Made by a program: the position numbers and the translations under genes. A stretch of 64,000 bases of DNA, from assembly GCF_947496075.1 (NCBI RefSeq), contig NZ_CANMBJ010000006.1, forward strand, positions 228,501 to 292,500. Reading direction: 5' to 3'. Source of the stretch: an uncultured Tateyamaria sp. Lineage in GTDB: Bacteria > Pseudomonadota > Alphaproteobacteria > Rhodobacterales > Rhodobacteraceae. Within the stretch, counting starts at the first letter, position 1. The number at the start of each line of letters is the position of its first letter. Positions 33,901 to 42,916 of this stretch are shown piece by piece. The notes below the pieces were generated by a model that saw only the letters and a program-made list of their open reading frames with translations, was not told where the DNA came from and searched no databases.

Positions 33901-34776
33901 TCAGTCGTCCTTAGGCCCGATTTTGTCCTGCGTCTGGGTGTCAAAATCTGATGCATCATGGCGTTCATGCAGCTGCAATTCCGGTTCGCCAAACGCCCGG
34001 TTCACCATCCGTCCCCGCAGGGTCGCGGGCCGTGCGTCGATGGTCTTGGCCCAGGCCAGAACGTTGGTGTAGCTCTCGACATCCAGGAACTCCGCCGCGG
34101 AGTAGAGCCGCCCGAGGCAAAGCTGCCCGTACCAGGGCCAGATCGCCATGTCGGCAATCGTATATTCGTCGCCCGCGACGAACGGTTTGTTCGCCAGCTC
34201 GCGGTCCAGCACGTCCAACTGCCGCTTGCTCTCCATCGCGTAGCGGTTGATGGGGTATTCATATTTCTCGGGCGCGTAGGCATAGAAGTGACCGAACCCA
34301 CCCCCGAGGAACGGGGCAGAGCCCATCTGCCACATCAGCCAGTTCAATGTCTCGGTCCGCGCGGGACCGGAGGCGGGGAGGAACTTGCCAAACTTTTCCG
34401 CGAGGTGGATCAGGATCGACCCGCTTTCGAACACCCGCAGTTCCGTGTCGCCTGAGCGGTCGATCAGCGCTGGGATCTTGGAGTTGGGGTTTGCATCCAC
34501 AAAGCCCGATCCGAATTGGTCGCCGTCACCGATGTTGATCAGCCACGCATCGTATTCGGCATCCGTGACACCCGCCGCCAGCAGCTCTTCGAACAGCATG
34601 GTGACCTTGACCCCGTTGGGCGTCGCCAAGGAGTACAGCTGGAATGGGTGCTTGCCGACGGGCAGGTCCTTGTCTTGGGTGGGACCAGCGATGGGGCGGT
34701 TGATGGATGCAAACTGGCCGCCGCTTTCGGCGTCCCATGTCCATTTGGCAGGGGGCGTGTAGGTCGGATCGCTCAT
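33901..34776 (-). CDS. yghU: Glutathione-dependent disulfide-bond oxidoreductase (YghU-like GST)
   Basis: 291 residues. YghU features: N-terminal extension YTPPAKWTWDAESGGQFAS and NRPIAGPTQDKDLPVGKHPF, thioredoxin-like domain with the active segment QLYSLATPNGVKVTMLFEE, NPNSKIPALIDRSG cis-Pro, FESGSILIHLAEKFG, and the helical domain with FLGGGFGHFYAYAPEKYEYP. Enzymes of this group reduce disulfides with two bound glutathiones. I prefer ATG 34776 (AAAGG upstream) to the ATG at 34803. Soluble, single gene. Confidence 0.93.
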   Translation of the reverse strand: MSDPTYTPPAKWTWDAESGGQFASINRPIAGPTQDKDLPVGKHPFQLYSLATPNGVKVTMLFEELLAAGVTDAEYDAWLINIGDGDQFGSGFVDANPNSKIPALIDRSGDTELRVFESGSILIHLAEKFGKFLPASGPARTETLNWLMWQMGSAPFLGGGFGHFYAYAPEKYEYPINRYAMESKRQLDVLDRELANKPFVAGDEYTIADMAIWPWYGQLCLGRLYSAAEFLDVESYTNVLAWAKTIDARPATLRGRMVNRAFGEPELQLHERHDASDFDTQTQDKIGPKDD

Positions 34777-34871
34777 GCGCGAAGAGCCTTTCTGTTGGTT
34801 CATTATCGCAACCTATGGCGTTGCGCGGGGGCCGCAAGGGGCGGGCCTGTGCCGTGCTGCACAACACCACC

Positions 34872-35735
34872 TCAATCGGGAAGCAACACGTCAAGCATCG
34901 GGTGTGGAAAGCTGCGCTGCGTGGTGACGGCATAGAACGTGTCAGTGATGCCAGTGTCGAAGGGGGCAGTCACCAATTGCCCGGAGGCAATTTCGTCGGC
35001 CAACACGATCTCGGGGGCGAGGGCGAGGCCAACCCCTTCACGGGCAAGCAAGCGGACCATCGCCATGTCGTCCACATCGGCGATGATGCGGGGCTGGACC
35101 CCGAGCCGTGCGGTCAGGCGGTTGAAACCGGTGCGGATCGCGCTCTCCGTCGGTACGACAACCGGTTCCGATTCAAGAAGTGTCGTCAGTGACTTATGCC
35201 CCATTCGGTTGGGCGTGCCATGCAGGCTGACGGGATGCCCGGCGAGGCGATGGGCGATGAAATCGGAGCCAGCGGCGCTTGTGGGTGCATCCGTGGTCAG
35301 CACAACATCCAATGCCAGTTCAGCGAGCGAGCGCAGCAGGGGGGTGTTTTGACCGGACTTCAGGACAATATCGACTTCGGGGTGATCCAGAATGGGACGC
35401 AGAAACTGGATCTGGAAGTTGCGCGACAGGGTCGACAGCGCGCCGACGCGCAGAGGTGGGGCGTGGTCAGCGCTGCGGTTCAACGTTTCCATCAATTCCT
35501 GCCCGGTGCCAAAGATGCGGTCAGCGTGGTCAAGGGCGATGCGTCCAACCTCGGTCAGTTTCAACTGCCGTCCCACACGGTCAAACAGGTCGTGACCCAA
35601 CCGCGCCTCCAACGCCTTGATCTGCGTGGATAAAGCGGACTGAGACAGGTTCAACTTGTCCGCGGCGCGGGTCAAGTTGCCCTCGTGGGCGACAGCGCGG
35701 AAATAGCGTAGATGGTGGTAATTCAGCGTCTCCAT
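34872..35735 (-). CDS. LysR family transcriptional regulator
   Basis: 287 residues from ATG 35735 (METLNYHHLRYFRAVAHEG). The N-terminal winged helix is clear (NLTRAADKLNLSQSALSTQI, KALEARLGHDLFDRVGRQL); a periplasmic-binding-like effector domain follows. The HTH resembles NhaR/CbbR-like members. Divergent from the SbtA-like bicarbonate permease gene by 96 bp, so it most likely controls that permease. Confidence 0.92.
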   Translation of the reverse strand: METLNYHHLRYFRAVAHEGNLTRAADKLNLSQSALSTQIKALEARLGHDLFDRVGRQLKLTEVGRIALDHADRIFGTGQELMETLNRSADHAPPLRVGALSTLSRNFQIQFLRPILDHPEVDIVLKSGQNTPLLRSLAELALDVVLTTDAPTSAAGSDFIAHRLAGHPVSLHGTPNRMGHKSLTTLLESEPVVVPTESAIRTGFNRLTARLGVQPRIIADVDDMAMVRLLAREGVGLALAPEIVLADEIASGQLVTAPFDTGITDTFYAVTTQRSFPHPMLDVLLPD

Positions 35736-35756
35736 ACATTCATAATATAGAACGAT

Positions 35757-35767
35757 TATTGGCAATA
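35757..35767. promoter_or_regulatory. Putative LysR operator dyad TATTG-G-CAATA
   Basis: Perfect 11-bp palindrome in the AT-rich region between the LysR and SbtA-like genes, 22 bp before the LysR start. It fits the T-N11-A style loosely (TATTGGCAATA core). Functional role inferred. Confidence 0.4.
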
Positions 35768-35831
35768 GTTATATTTTTTATCTAATTTGGGTTGGCCTAT
35801 CTCATCCGGAGCAAAGCAAGCGGGGCCCGCC

Positions 35832-36890
35832 ATGGACATCATCACCGACATTGTTCTGACCATCCTAACCCAGATGCAGAAGCCGACACTCGCCTTTCTG
35901 ATCGGAGGGATGATGCTCGCGGCCCTTGGCAGCAAATTCGAAGTGCCGGAACCCATCTACAAATTCATTGTGATCCTGCTGCTGCTCAAGGTGGGGATTG
36001 GCGCGGGCATCTCGGTGCGTGAGGCTGACTTTGTTGCGCTGGCGGTGCCCGCACTGCTTGCTGCGGGGATCGGGATTGCCATTGTTGTTCTGGGGCGCGC
36101 GACGCTGGCCCGTTGGCGGGGCGTGTCGCAGCTGGATGCGACAGCCACAGTTGGTCTGTTCGGGGCCGTCTCAGCCTCGACGCTCGCGGCGGGCATGGCG
36201 GTGCTGGATGACGAGGGCATCGCATATGAAGGATTTATCGGTGCGCTTTACCCTTTCATGGACGTCGCGGCACTGGTGACAGCGATCGTGCTGGCACGAA
36301 TGGCGGCGGCACGGAAAGCCGCGAACGTGCAAGGCAATGGTACAATGACGATGGGCGGTGTTGGCGGCACCGGAGGCCCGGCGATCGAGCAAGGCCTGAT
36401 CAAGGGGATATTGTTGGACACATTGCGGTCGCCCGCCATCTCGGCACTGATCCTTGGATTGGCGCTGGGCCTGTTTGCACGGCCCGAGAGTGTCTATGCC
36501 AGCTTTTACGAGCCGCTGTTCCGGGGGTTGTTGTCCGTGCTGATGCTGATCATGGGGATCGAGGCGTGGTCACGGCTGTCCGAGCTGAAGGGGGTGGCAC
36601 ATGCCTATCTGTTCTATGGGCTGACGGCACCGCTTGTGCATGGTGCGCTGGGGTTTGGTGCGGGGCTGATCGCGCACCACCTGACCGGGTTTTCGGCGGG
36701 CGGTGTGGTGTTGTTGTCGATCATGGCAGCGTCGAGTTCTGACATCTCTGGTCCGCCGACCATGCGTGGCGCATTGCCCGAAGCGAACCCGTCTGCCTAT
36801 GTCGGGGCATCCACCGGCCTTGGCACACCGGTCGCCATTCTGAGCATTCCACTGTTCATGGTGCTGGCGGATTACTTCATCGGATTCTGA
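35832..36890 (+). CDS. Sodium-dependent bicarbonate transport family permease (SbtA-like)
   Basis: 352-residue membrane protein with about 10 helices in two inverted halves. Characteristic segments: PTLAFLIGGMMLAALGSKFE, YKFIVILLLLKVGIGAGISV, ATVGLFGAVSASTLAAGMAV, EGFIGALYPFMDVAALVTAI and the late VLLSIMAASSSDISGPPTMR. In cyanobacteria SbtA imports HCO3- with Na+; in heterotrophs the substrate is unproven but may feed carboxylases. Start ATG 35832 chosen because the longer reading enters the promoter. Regulated probably by the divergent LysR. No SbtB-like PII gene follows. Confidence 0.88.
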   Translation: MDIITDIVLTILTQMQKPTLAFLIGGMMLAALGSKFEVPEPIYKFIVILLLLKVGIGAGISVREADFVALAVPALLAAGIGIAIVVLGRATLARWRGVSQLDATATVGLFGAVSASTLAAGMAVLDDEGIAYEGFIGALYPFMDVAALVTAIVLARMAAARKAANVQGNGTMTMGGVGGTGGPAIEQGLIKGILLDTLRSPAISALILGLALGLFARPESVYASFYEPLFRGLLSVLMLIMGIEAWSRLSELKGVAHAYLFYGLTAPLVHGALGFGAGLIAHHLTGFSAGGVVLLSIMAASSSDISGPPTMRGALPEANPSAYVGASTGLGTPVAILSIPLFMVLADYFIGF

Positions 36891-37117
36891 TGGGGACCGC
36901 AGGGATGCGTTGCTGACGGCCTGAGCTTGATATGGAGCGGATGTGCTGGCGCAACTACAGGCCATGACGCGTTGTGAATGCGCCTGATCGGACAAAATCA
37001 TGCGCATCCGAGACAATCTTTCTATCCCAGGTTGCTGAATGGCGGGGGCGGGGTACTCCAAGATATCCCGCCAAGTGAGTGGGTCTTCAAACAGCAATTT
37101 CTCTGGAGGATAGAACG

Positions 37118-38482
37118 ATGGTTGGAATTCTTGCTGCCGTTGGAACCGCAGTTGTAACGGGGTTGGTTTCGGGCGCCGCAAAGGAGGCCGGGGGGTCCGC
37201 TGCTGGCTGGGTTCTGGGTGAGATTTTCGGTACGCCCGACACCAGTCAGGCGGACGCGATCAAGGATTTGGGCGATCAGTTGGACAGCATTGCGACCGCT
37301 GTCGAAGCATTGACCGATCAGCTCGCTGAAGACATGAAAATGATCCAGAAGGAGTTGAGAGCGATAGAGCAAGAGCAGCTCTATCTTGCTTGGGAAATAC
37401 GCGACAACGATCTGCAGCAGTACATCTCGAGACTGAATGTACAGTACAAAACGTTCCTAACCTATGCCGCCAATCCGGACAGCACGAGCCAGCAAGAGGT
37501 CACCAACCTGGTCGAGGAGATCCTTGACACCAATCAAGGTGCGAAAGTGGTGATTGCCGAAGTGAATACCTTGCTTGTTGGCGGCGGTGGCAACAGCAGC
37601 AGCAAAGGCGTTCTTCAGCTTTGGTCCGAAATGACCGAGCCGCTGATCAAGGCTGGCAAGATGTCCTGTTACGCGGCGCTTGAAACATATTTCCAGTACT
37701 ATGTCGCGTCGGCCTATGCCCAGCAGCGGGCGCTGTATCTGGTCATTGAGGCGTATCACCAGAGTGGCAATGATCCGGCGGCTCAGGAGGCGCGCCGCAC
37801 CTATCAGGACTATGTCAAAAGCCAGGAGATACCATTCGTTCAGAACATCGATGCGATGCTGCGGATGCAGCTGCAGGGCGGAGTTCATGCGGCATCATCG
37901 GGCAAAACCTATGACTTCGACTATGTCAAAGCCCTGCAGGAGTATTCGAGCAGCGGATTCTGGGTAGGTGCCTACACACCGTCGGCGACGCGCGCCCGAG
38001 CGGAACGCATCATAACGAATTCCATGTGCCTTGCCGATGATAAGAACCGATTGGTGATCTGGATGATTTACCCGCCCGTCAACACTGGTGGTCAGAACAC
38101 CCCCAAATCGGTCGATTTCAACAACGTCTCGGTCGAGGTGCAAGTCGCGGGCAACGAGGCCGGTGCGTCATATCCACCGGCCTACATCAACGACATCGTG
38201 ACCAATCCCGTGCCGGGCATCAACAACCCGTCGGACTACTTCAAGCAGGCCCACTATGCGCGACGCATGGTGTTCGAGGATTTGCCCGGTGGCAGCTATG
38301 TGATGAAGGACAAGAATGGGCAGGACGGGCTTGATCCCGTTTCCGGGTCGAACCAAAAGACGGATTACTTTCAGGCGCCACAGTATCTTGCCCATCAGAT
38401 GATACTGAACGGCACGGTAAAGGGGGCTTGCCTGGATTTCTCGATCTACGCCGATATGAAAAGATCTGTCTACTGGACTTGA
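37118..38482 (+). CDS. 454-residue helical protein with pore-former-like architecture (unknown family)
   Basis: Starts at ATG 37118 with GGAGGA seven bases upstream. Residues ~2-38 are a Gly/Ala/Val-rich hydrophobic segment (ILAAVGTAVVTGLVSGAAKE, then GWVLGEIFG), residues ~45-100 form a coiled coil (IKDLGDQLDSIATAVEALTD, KMIQKELRAIEQEQLYLAWE), and more long helices run to about residue 260. The C-terminal third is beta-rich (SVDFNNVSVEVQVAGNEAGA; ARRMVFEDLPGGSYVMKDKN). No signal peptide, no known motif. A hydrophobic hairpin region followed by a helical bundle and a beta domain resembles alpha-pore-forming toxins; this is architecture only. A glycosyltransferase gene follows 36 bp downstream. 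Confidence 0.6.
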   Translation: MVGILAAVGTAVVTGLVSGAAKEAGGSAAGWVLGEIFGTPDTSQADAIKDLGDQLDSIATAVEALTDQLAEDMKMIQKELRAIEQEQLYLAWEIRDNDLQQYISRLNVQYKTFLTYAANPDSTSQQEVTNLVEEILDTNQGAKVVIAEVNTLLVGGGGNSSSKGVLQLWSEMTEPLIKAGKMSCYAALETYFQYYVASAYAQQRALYLVIEAYHQSGNDPAAQEARRTYQDYVKSQEIPFVQNIDAMLRMQLQGGVHAASSGKTYDFDYVKALQEYSSSGFWVGAYTPSATRARAERIITNSMCLADDKNRLVIWMIYPPVNTGGQNTPKSVDFNNVSVEVQVAGNEAGASYPPAYINDIVTNPVPGINNPSDYFKQAHYARRMVFEDLPGGSYVMKDKNGQDGLDPVSGSNQKTDYFQAPQYLAHQMILNGTVKGACLDFSIYADMKRSVYWT

Positions 38483-38518
38483 GATGTGTCGGAGCAACCA
38501 TGACTGCCGCATGGATCG

Positions 38519-39754
38519 ATGGGCTGCGTGACCGTATCCATACGAGATAACAAGACCAGGGACCGGCGGCTTTTTGTGGCCGGTCTTGGCGTCGGCGGTA
38601 CAGGTCTGTGCCATGTGTCCATGCGTCTGGCAGAGGAACTGCGTGCGCGGTGGTCTGTTACACTGTTTCAGTATGACCGCGTCACAGCACCTCCGTCCAT
38701 CGACGCTGTATCTGTGGTCGGGGCGCACCCGTCTTTGAGCGACCCCGCTGTGGACCCGTATCTGGCGGATGCGCTGCGGCAGGCCGACCCGGACGTTATC
38801 CTTCTTGTGGATCAGCCGTGGAAATACCCGGATGTGCTGCAGCGTTTTCGCAAACACGCGCCGCGGTCAAAGCTGGCCGTCTACATGGCCGTTGAAGGGC
38901 GACCGGTCGGCGACAGGATTCATGACGCTCTGATGCCCGCCGATCTGTGTATCACCTATACCGACTTTGTCCGCAGGCATTTGGTTGCGACCGCGCCGCA
39001 GCCGATTGATACCATTGCCATACCGCATGGATTGGAGCCCGATCGCACCCTGCGCTATCCGCCACCGATCGACAGACGCATGGTGCGGAAGGCGCTGTTT
39101 TCTGATTGGCAAAACCTTGTTGATCTGCCGATGATCCTGAATGCAAACCGGCTGTATCCCCGAAAACGCATTGATCTTACGCTTGAAGGGTTTGCCATCG
39201 CTCTGTGTTCGCACCCTGCAAATCTGTATCTGCATCTTCCCGGCCTGACACGATACGAGGAACGGCGCCTTGGAGCCCAGATTTGTGCCCTTGGGATCGA
39301 GCATCACGTCTATTGGAACGTTTTGAATCCCATGGGCGAAACACTCCCGTTTCAGCGGCTGGTGGAGCTCATGCGTGCGGCTGACATTGGCCTGACAACG
39401 GCAATGGGTGAAGGTTGGGGTTTGGGGACGTTTGAACATGCCGCGACCGGAGCTGCACAGGTTGTGCCGGATCACAGTTCGTTTCGCGAGAACTGGGCGG
39501 GTGCCGCCACGCTCTTTCCGGCGGCAGAGACGTTCTACATGGAGCATGAAAGCGCTGAGATGTACGTGTCCCGCCCCGCGGACATTGCGGAAGCGCTGAT
39601 CAGTCTTCTTGGTGATCCGGCTCAGTTGGCGATCATGTCGGTCAACGCGCGCGCCCATGCGTTGCAACACCGGTTTTCCTGGTCAGCGGTGGCCGAGGCC
39701 TTTGATATGGCGCTGTCCCAGCTGATCGAACCCGCGCTCGTGTCATCATCGTAG
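38519..39754 (+). CDS. Glycosyltransferase, GT-B fold (GT4-like)
   Basis: 411 residues. N-terminal half binds the acceptor (LFVAGLGVGGTGLCHVSMRL, near residues 18-37); the C-terminal donor domain has MILNANRLYPRKRIDLTLEG (the N-R/K-R start of GT4), LHLPGLTRYEERRLGAQICA, MRAADIGLTTAMGEGWGLGT with the EGWGL/F...E motif expected for the catalytic Glu pair, and GAAQVVPDHSSFREN. Donor and acceptor unknown. Start ATG 38519 has a weak ribosome site; GTG 38528 is possible. It appears co-transcribed with the 454-residue protein, so it may modify that protein or a cell-surface target. Confidence 0.85.
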   Translation: MGCVTVSIRDNKTRDRRLFVAGLGVGGTGLCHVSMRLAEELRARWSVTLFQYDRVTAPPSIDAVSVVGAHPSLSDPAVDPYLADALRQADPDVILLVDQPWKYPDVLQRFRKHAPRSKLAVYMAVEGRPVGDRIHDALMPADLCITYTDFVRRHLVATAPQPIDTIAIPHGLEPDRTLRYPPPIDRRMVRKALFSDWQNLVDLPMILNANRLYPRKRIDLTLEGFAIALCSHPANLYLHLPGLTRYEERRLGAQICALGIEHHVYWNVLNPMGETLPFQRLVELMRAADIGLTTAMGEGWGLGTFEHAATGAAQVVPDHSSFRENWAGAATLFPAAETFYMEHESAEMYVSRPADIAEALISLLGDPAQLAIMSVNARAHALQHRFSWSAVAEAFDMALSQLIEPALVSSS

Positions 39755-39818
39755 GCGCATTCGGGACTTGCGAAGCACGTGGGTAAGCGCAACGGAGGCC
39801 TTGATTGGCGATCCGTGG

Positions 39819-41573
39819 TCACTGAATGCTTCGAAACAGACTTATTGATTTTCCTGGCGTCTCTCCAAACTCCTCTCGGTAGAGTTTCGAGAAGTGACTG
39901 ACACTAGCGAACCCGGCAGCGGCGGACACCTCTGAGACCGTTTTGTAACGGTGCAGCAGAATGAGATTGCGTGCGAAACTCAGACGGACGGATCTGATGA
40001 ATGACGCGGGAGAATGTCCGTTGGCTTCCTTCAGCCTGCGACCGAGTGTTTTGTGACTGACGGCAAGCTCGGATGCCAGTTCCATCACGCCAAAATCCTG
40101 ATCGCTGATGTTATCCAAAACGCTCTCCGTTGCGCGTTCAAGGAACTGTTGCTTGACCGACAGATGCTGCCGGTTGTTGGGATCATTGGCCAATGCAGTT
40201 TCCAGGGCTTCAAGGCGGGCCGAAGTCACCTCTTGCACTTCGTTTTGCTCTTTCTTGATCGTTTCGAACTGGTGTTCCAGTGCCGCCAGTTCAACAACTG
40301 CGGCTTGCCGTTCGGTCTGCATCGCGCGCACCATTGTCGAAATGGCCAGCATCATGAACAGCGTTTCACCCATTATTGCGAGGGAGTAGGACAGCGCGAG
40401 GGGGCGCAAGACAATCAGTTCGTAGGCGAATGACGCCTGCGGAATGCCTGCTGGAAACAGAAAGGAGTAGAAGGCGACAAAAAGGCCGACGCTGAGGGCT
40501 AGCAGTGATGCCGATACAGGCCAAGCCTGAGGGAGGCCTGCCCTGATCTGTTGGATGGCAAAGGCCAGGAGGATCATGGGACTGACGAAATAGATCAAGT
40601 GCAGCCCGATCGTCAGTCGCCAAGGATCAAGCACAGCCAGACCAGTCACCAAGATGACCACACCGGAAAGGCATTTGAACGACACCTGCCACGCCCAAGG
40701 GGCGGCATCCGCCTTCAACAGGATACGGCAGTACTGAACATTGGCGAAGTTGCCCAACCCGGTAAAGAACAGGAACACGGGCGCTGCCAATGTCACTGGT
40801 AGGGTCACGCCGAACAGCTTGGTCAACCATCCGTCATAGAGGAAGGTGAATATGAACAGGCACAGCATGTAGAGCGTGTAATACTTGTAAAATCGCACCG
40901 CGATGTGTCGAAAAACAATCAGGCTGACCAGCGCTATGACACTCAGATAGGCGAGCGTCAGCCCGGACATTGAGAATTCCAACGTGGTCCAATCGTCGAA
41001 GAACCCTGGGGACATGAGCATCGCCGTTACGGTTGGTGCAAACGTGCCGCGAATGCGCAGGTAGAATTCCATGTCTTGGCCCGCTTTCGCGATGATGGGA
41101 AACCCGACCTTGATCGCAGTATCTGCCTTTGCCGGAGACGGAAGGGTGCGCCCATTCCGGGCGCGTTCCTTGAGTTCTCCGTTGTGCAGTTCGAACAGGA
41201 CGACCTCGTCCAGGATGTATTCCACGAAACCAAGAACGCGGCGTTCGTCCAGCGCGTGCGGGTTGAACACGACAAAGCGCAACCACAGCGTTTGGGGCGG
41301 CGTGGGCGCGTCAAAAATCCCGCTGCATAAGCCCGGCTGAAACATTTGGGCGGTGATGTTGTCAGTGCCAAATGTGCTGGTTTGGTCCAGAAAATACTCG
41401 GCCATCAACGGGCGCATCTGATCCTGCGCCTCGGACGTAAGCGTATTGATCCGCGCCAACCCATCATCCGCATCGCCGCACACAGCGCCTTGCGCATGAG
41501 CCCTAGCACCGAGCAAAGTCATACCGAGTGACAGCACGAGCAGCGCGCACGCGAGAACACATGTCTTGATCAT
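39819..41573 (-). CDS. 7TM-DISM membrane sensor with cytoplasmic AraC-type DNA-binding domain
   Basis: 584 residues. Signal peptide (residues 1-28, ending ARAHAQ), periplasmic 7TMR-DISM-type beta domain (~30-190; QTLWLRFVVFNPHALDERRV), seven hydrophobic helices (~200-410), a coiled coil (QTERQAAVVELAALEHQFET, about 415-450), then an AraC HTH (VMELASELAVSHKTLGRRLK; ARNLILLHRYKTVSEVSAAA then GFASVSHFSKLYREEFG). It should sense a periplasmic ligand and act directly on DNA at the membrane, with no phosphorelay. It points the same way as the peptide maturation genes and lies 221 bp downstream of the HExxH gene, so it is a candidate regulator of the locus. Confidence 0.88.
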   Translation of the reverse strand: MIKTCVLACALLVLSLGMTLLGARAHAQGAVCGDADDGLARINTLTSEAQDQMRPLMAEYFLDQTSTFGTDNITAQMFQPGLCSGIFDAPTPPQTLWLRFVVFNPHALDERRVLGFVEYILDEVVLFELHNGELKERARNGRTLPSPAKADTAIKVGFPIIAKAGQDMEFYLRIRGTFAPTVTAMLMSPGFFDDWTTLEFSMSGLTLAYLSVIALVSLIVFRHIAVRFYKYYTLYMLCLFIFTFLYDGWLTKLFGVTLPVTLAAPVFLFFTGLGNFANVQYCRILLKADAAPWAWQVSFKCLSGVVILVTGLAVLDPWRLTIGLHLIYFVSPMILLAFAIQQIRAGLPQAWPVSASLLALSVGLFVAFYSFLFPAGIPQASFAYELIVLRPLALSYSLAIMGETLFMMLAISTMVRAMQTERQAAVVELAALEHQFETIKKEQNEVQEVTSARLEALETALANDPNNRQHLSVKQQFLERATESVLDNISDQDFGVMELASELAVSHKTLGRRLKEANGHSPASFIRSVRLSFARNLILLHRYKTVSEVSAAAGFASVSHFSKLYREEFGETPGKSISLFRSIQ

Positions 41574-41794
41574 CGGAACCCAATCAAAGCGCGGGTTGCA
41601 TGGGTGTTCGCAGCATTCGGTTGCATCCGTCCGAGCCAGAATTGAACGGTGCTGGAAAAACCCGGTCTATCCGCCGTTTATTGCATTTCAGAATTGTCTT
41701 CTGGATGCATGAAATGGGCTTGAGTTTCAACCATGGCGCGCATCGTATGTCATCTGGCGGCTACGCCAGTCTGACACAGAGCAGGCGTTGGCGC

Positions 41795-42916
41795 CTAAGC
41801 ATCAGCAGCGATGTCCGGTAAGGTGCTGATCCGTTCCTGTCTGCTTTGGCGCAATGTCGTGAAAATGGTGCGCCCCAGTTCAGACAGGCCCTTGTTGTTG
41901 TCGAGATAGCTTTCGAGGACAGCCACCTCTTGGCTGAAGCTCTTGTAGCGATTGTGAGAAAGCTGATCGCCGAGCGACATGTCGAACGCGCATTCGTAAT
42001 ATGTGAGGACATTCGCGAATGCGTGATAAGCTATCAGTATCATATCCAGCGGACGGTCGCGGCCAACCGGGGGCGAGAAATACCGACCATTCTCGGTATC
42101 GGTTTTCATGGGGAACACCCGGCAGGCCAGGTGAAAATGCTGATGGGCACATTCGTGTATTAGGACCTCTCCGACCTCGAGCAGGGAATTGGGTTGGGAC
42201 ATGTAGACTGTCCCTGATGTGTCGGACCAACTGCCTGAACACGTGCGGTTTTCAAGCCGCTCGGTCAGGATCAAGGTATTGAGAAGGCGCCGTACCCAGA
42301 TTTCGTAGTTTGGGTTGACGGTGGCCATCAGGTTGATGCCTTCGGACACTTCGGCTGCCCAACCAAAGTTGTCGACCTTCGACATGTCCAGAGGCACCGC
42401 TGGCTCACCATCATTACACAGCGAATCCACCGATTGTTTCGTTTCGACCATTGCAATCGCGCCATCGATGGACAGTGCCAGGCCATCATCCAGGCCATGA
42501 ACGGTGACCCGATCGTTCTCTTTCATCAAATGCACCGGCTCCGTCGCCGTGTGTATGCGACCGTCATAAACGACCGGTAGCCCGCTGCTTAGCTCAAAAA
42601 CATAATCCGCACTGTCCAAGCTGCTGCTTAGATCCAGCAGCAACCTGCCCGCACGCTCGGGATCGGGCCTTTGACCTTCGTCAAAGATACGCCGGCCAAG
42701 CTTTGACACGCTTGCCTGCCACGTCGTGGTCAAAGGCTGCAATTGGCCCATCCAGCACTGAAGCGCTGCGGTCAGACCATTGCGCCCTGTCTCTTCGATT
42801 ACCTTGGAGATCACAGAATTTGCGTAACCTTGGGCAACCAGCCCGAATAGGGGGTTGGGGCCGGCGCTGTCCGCACGGGCAAAGCAATCGAACGCAGAGA
42901 AGTCAGGGGATGTCAT
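41795..42916 (-). CDS. HExxH-type peptide beta-hydroxylase (aKG-HExxH family)
   Basis: 373 residues from ATG 42916, which overlaps the radical SAM stop by four bases. The metal motif HECAH is at residues 254-258 within EVGEVLIHECAHQHFHL. Downstream comes RYFSPPVGRDRPLDMILIAY with His298, the conserved 'SP..-RPL' segment of the HEXXH-motif family formerly linked to FxsB-type peptide maturases. Members studied recently are Fe(II)/2-oxoglutarate enzymes that beta-hydroxylate residues in ribosomal peptides, not proteases. Substrate here is inferred to be the adjacent 72-residue precursor after cross-linking. The gene ends the maturation operon. Confidence 0.85.
   Translation of the reverse strand: MTSPDFSAFDCFARADSAGPNPLFGLVAQGYANSVISKVIEETGRNGLTAALQCWMGQLQPLTTTWQASVSKLGRRIFDEGQRPDPERAGRLLLDLSSSLDSADYVFELSSGLPVVYDGRIHTATEPVHLMKENDRVTVHGLDDGLALSIDGAIAMVETKQSVDSLCNDGEPAVPLDMSKVDNFGWAAEVSEGINLMATVNPNYEIWVRRLLNTLILTERLENRTCSGSWSDTSGTVYMSQPNSLLEVGEVLIHECAHQHFHLACRVFPMKTDTENGRYFSPPVGRDRPLDMILIAYHAFANVLTYYECAFDMSLGDQLSHNRYKSFSQEVAVLESYLDNNKGLSELGRTIFTTLRQSRQERISTLPDIAADA

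Noticed and set aside
41795..42916. HExxH protein as a secreted metallopeptidase
   Set aside because: No signal peptide or pro-region, four-base overlap with a radical SAM maturase, and the SP..-RPL segment of the peptide hydroxylase family.
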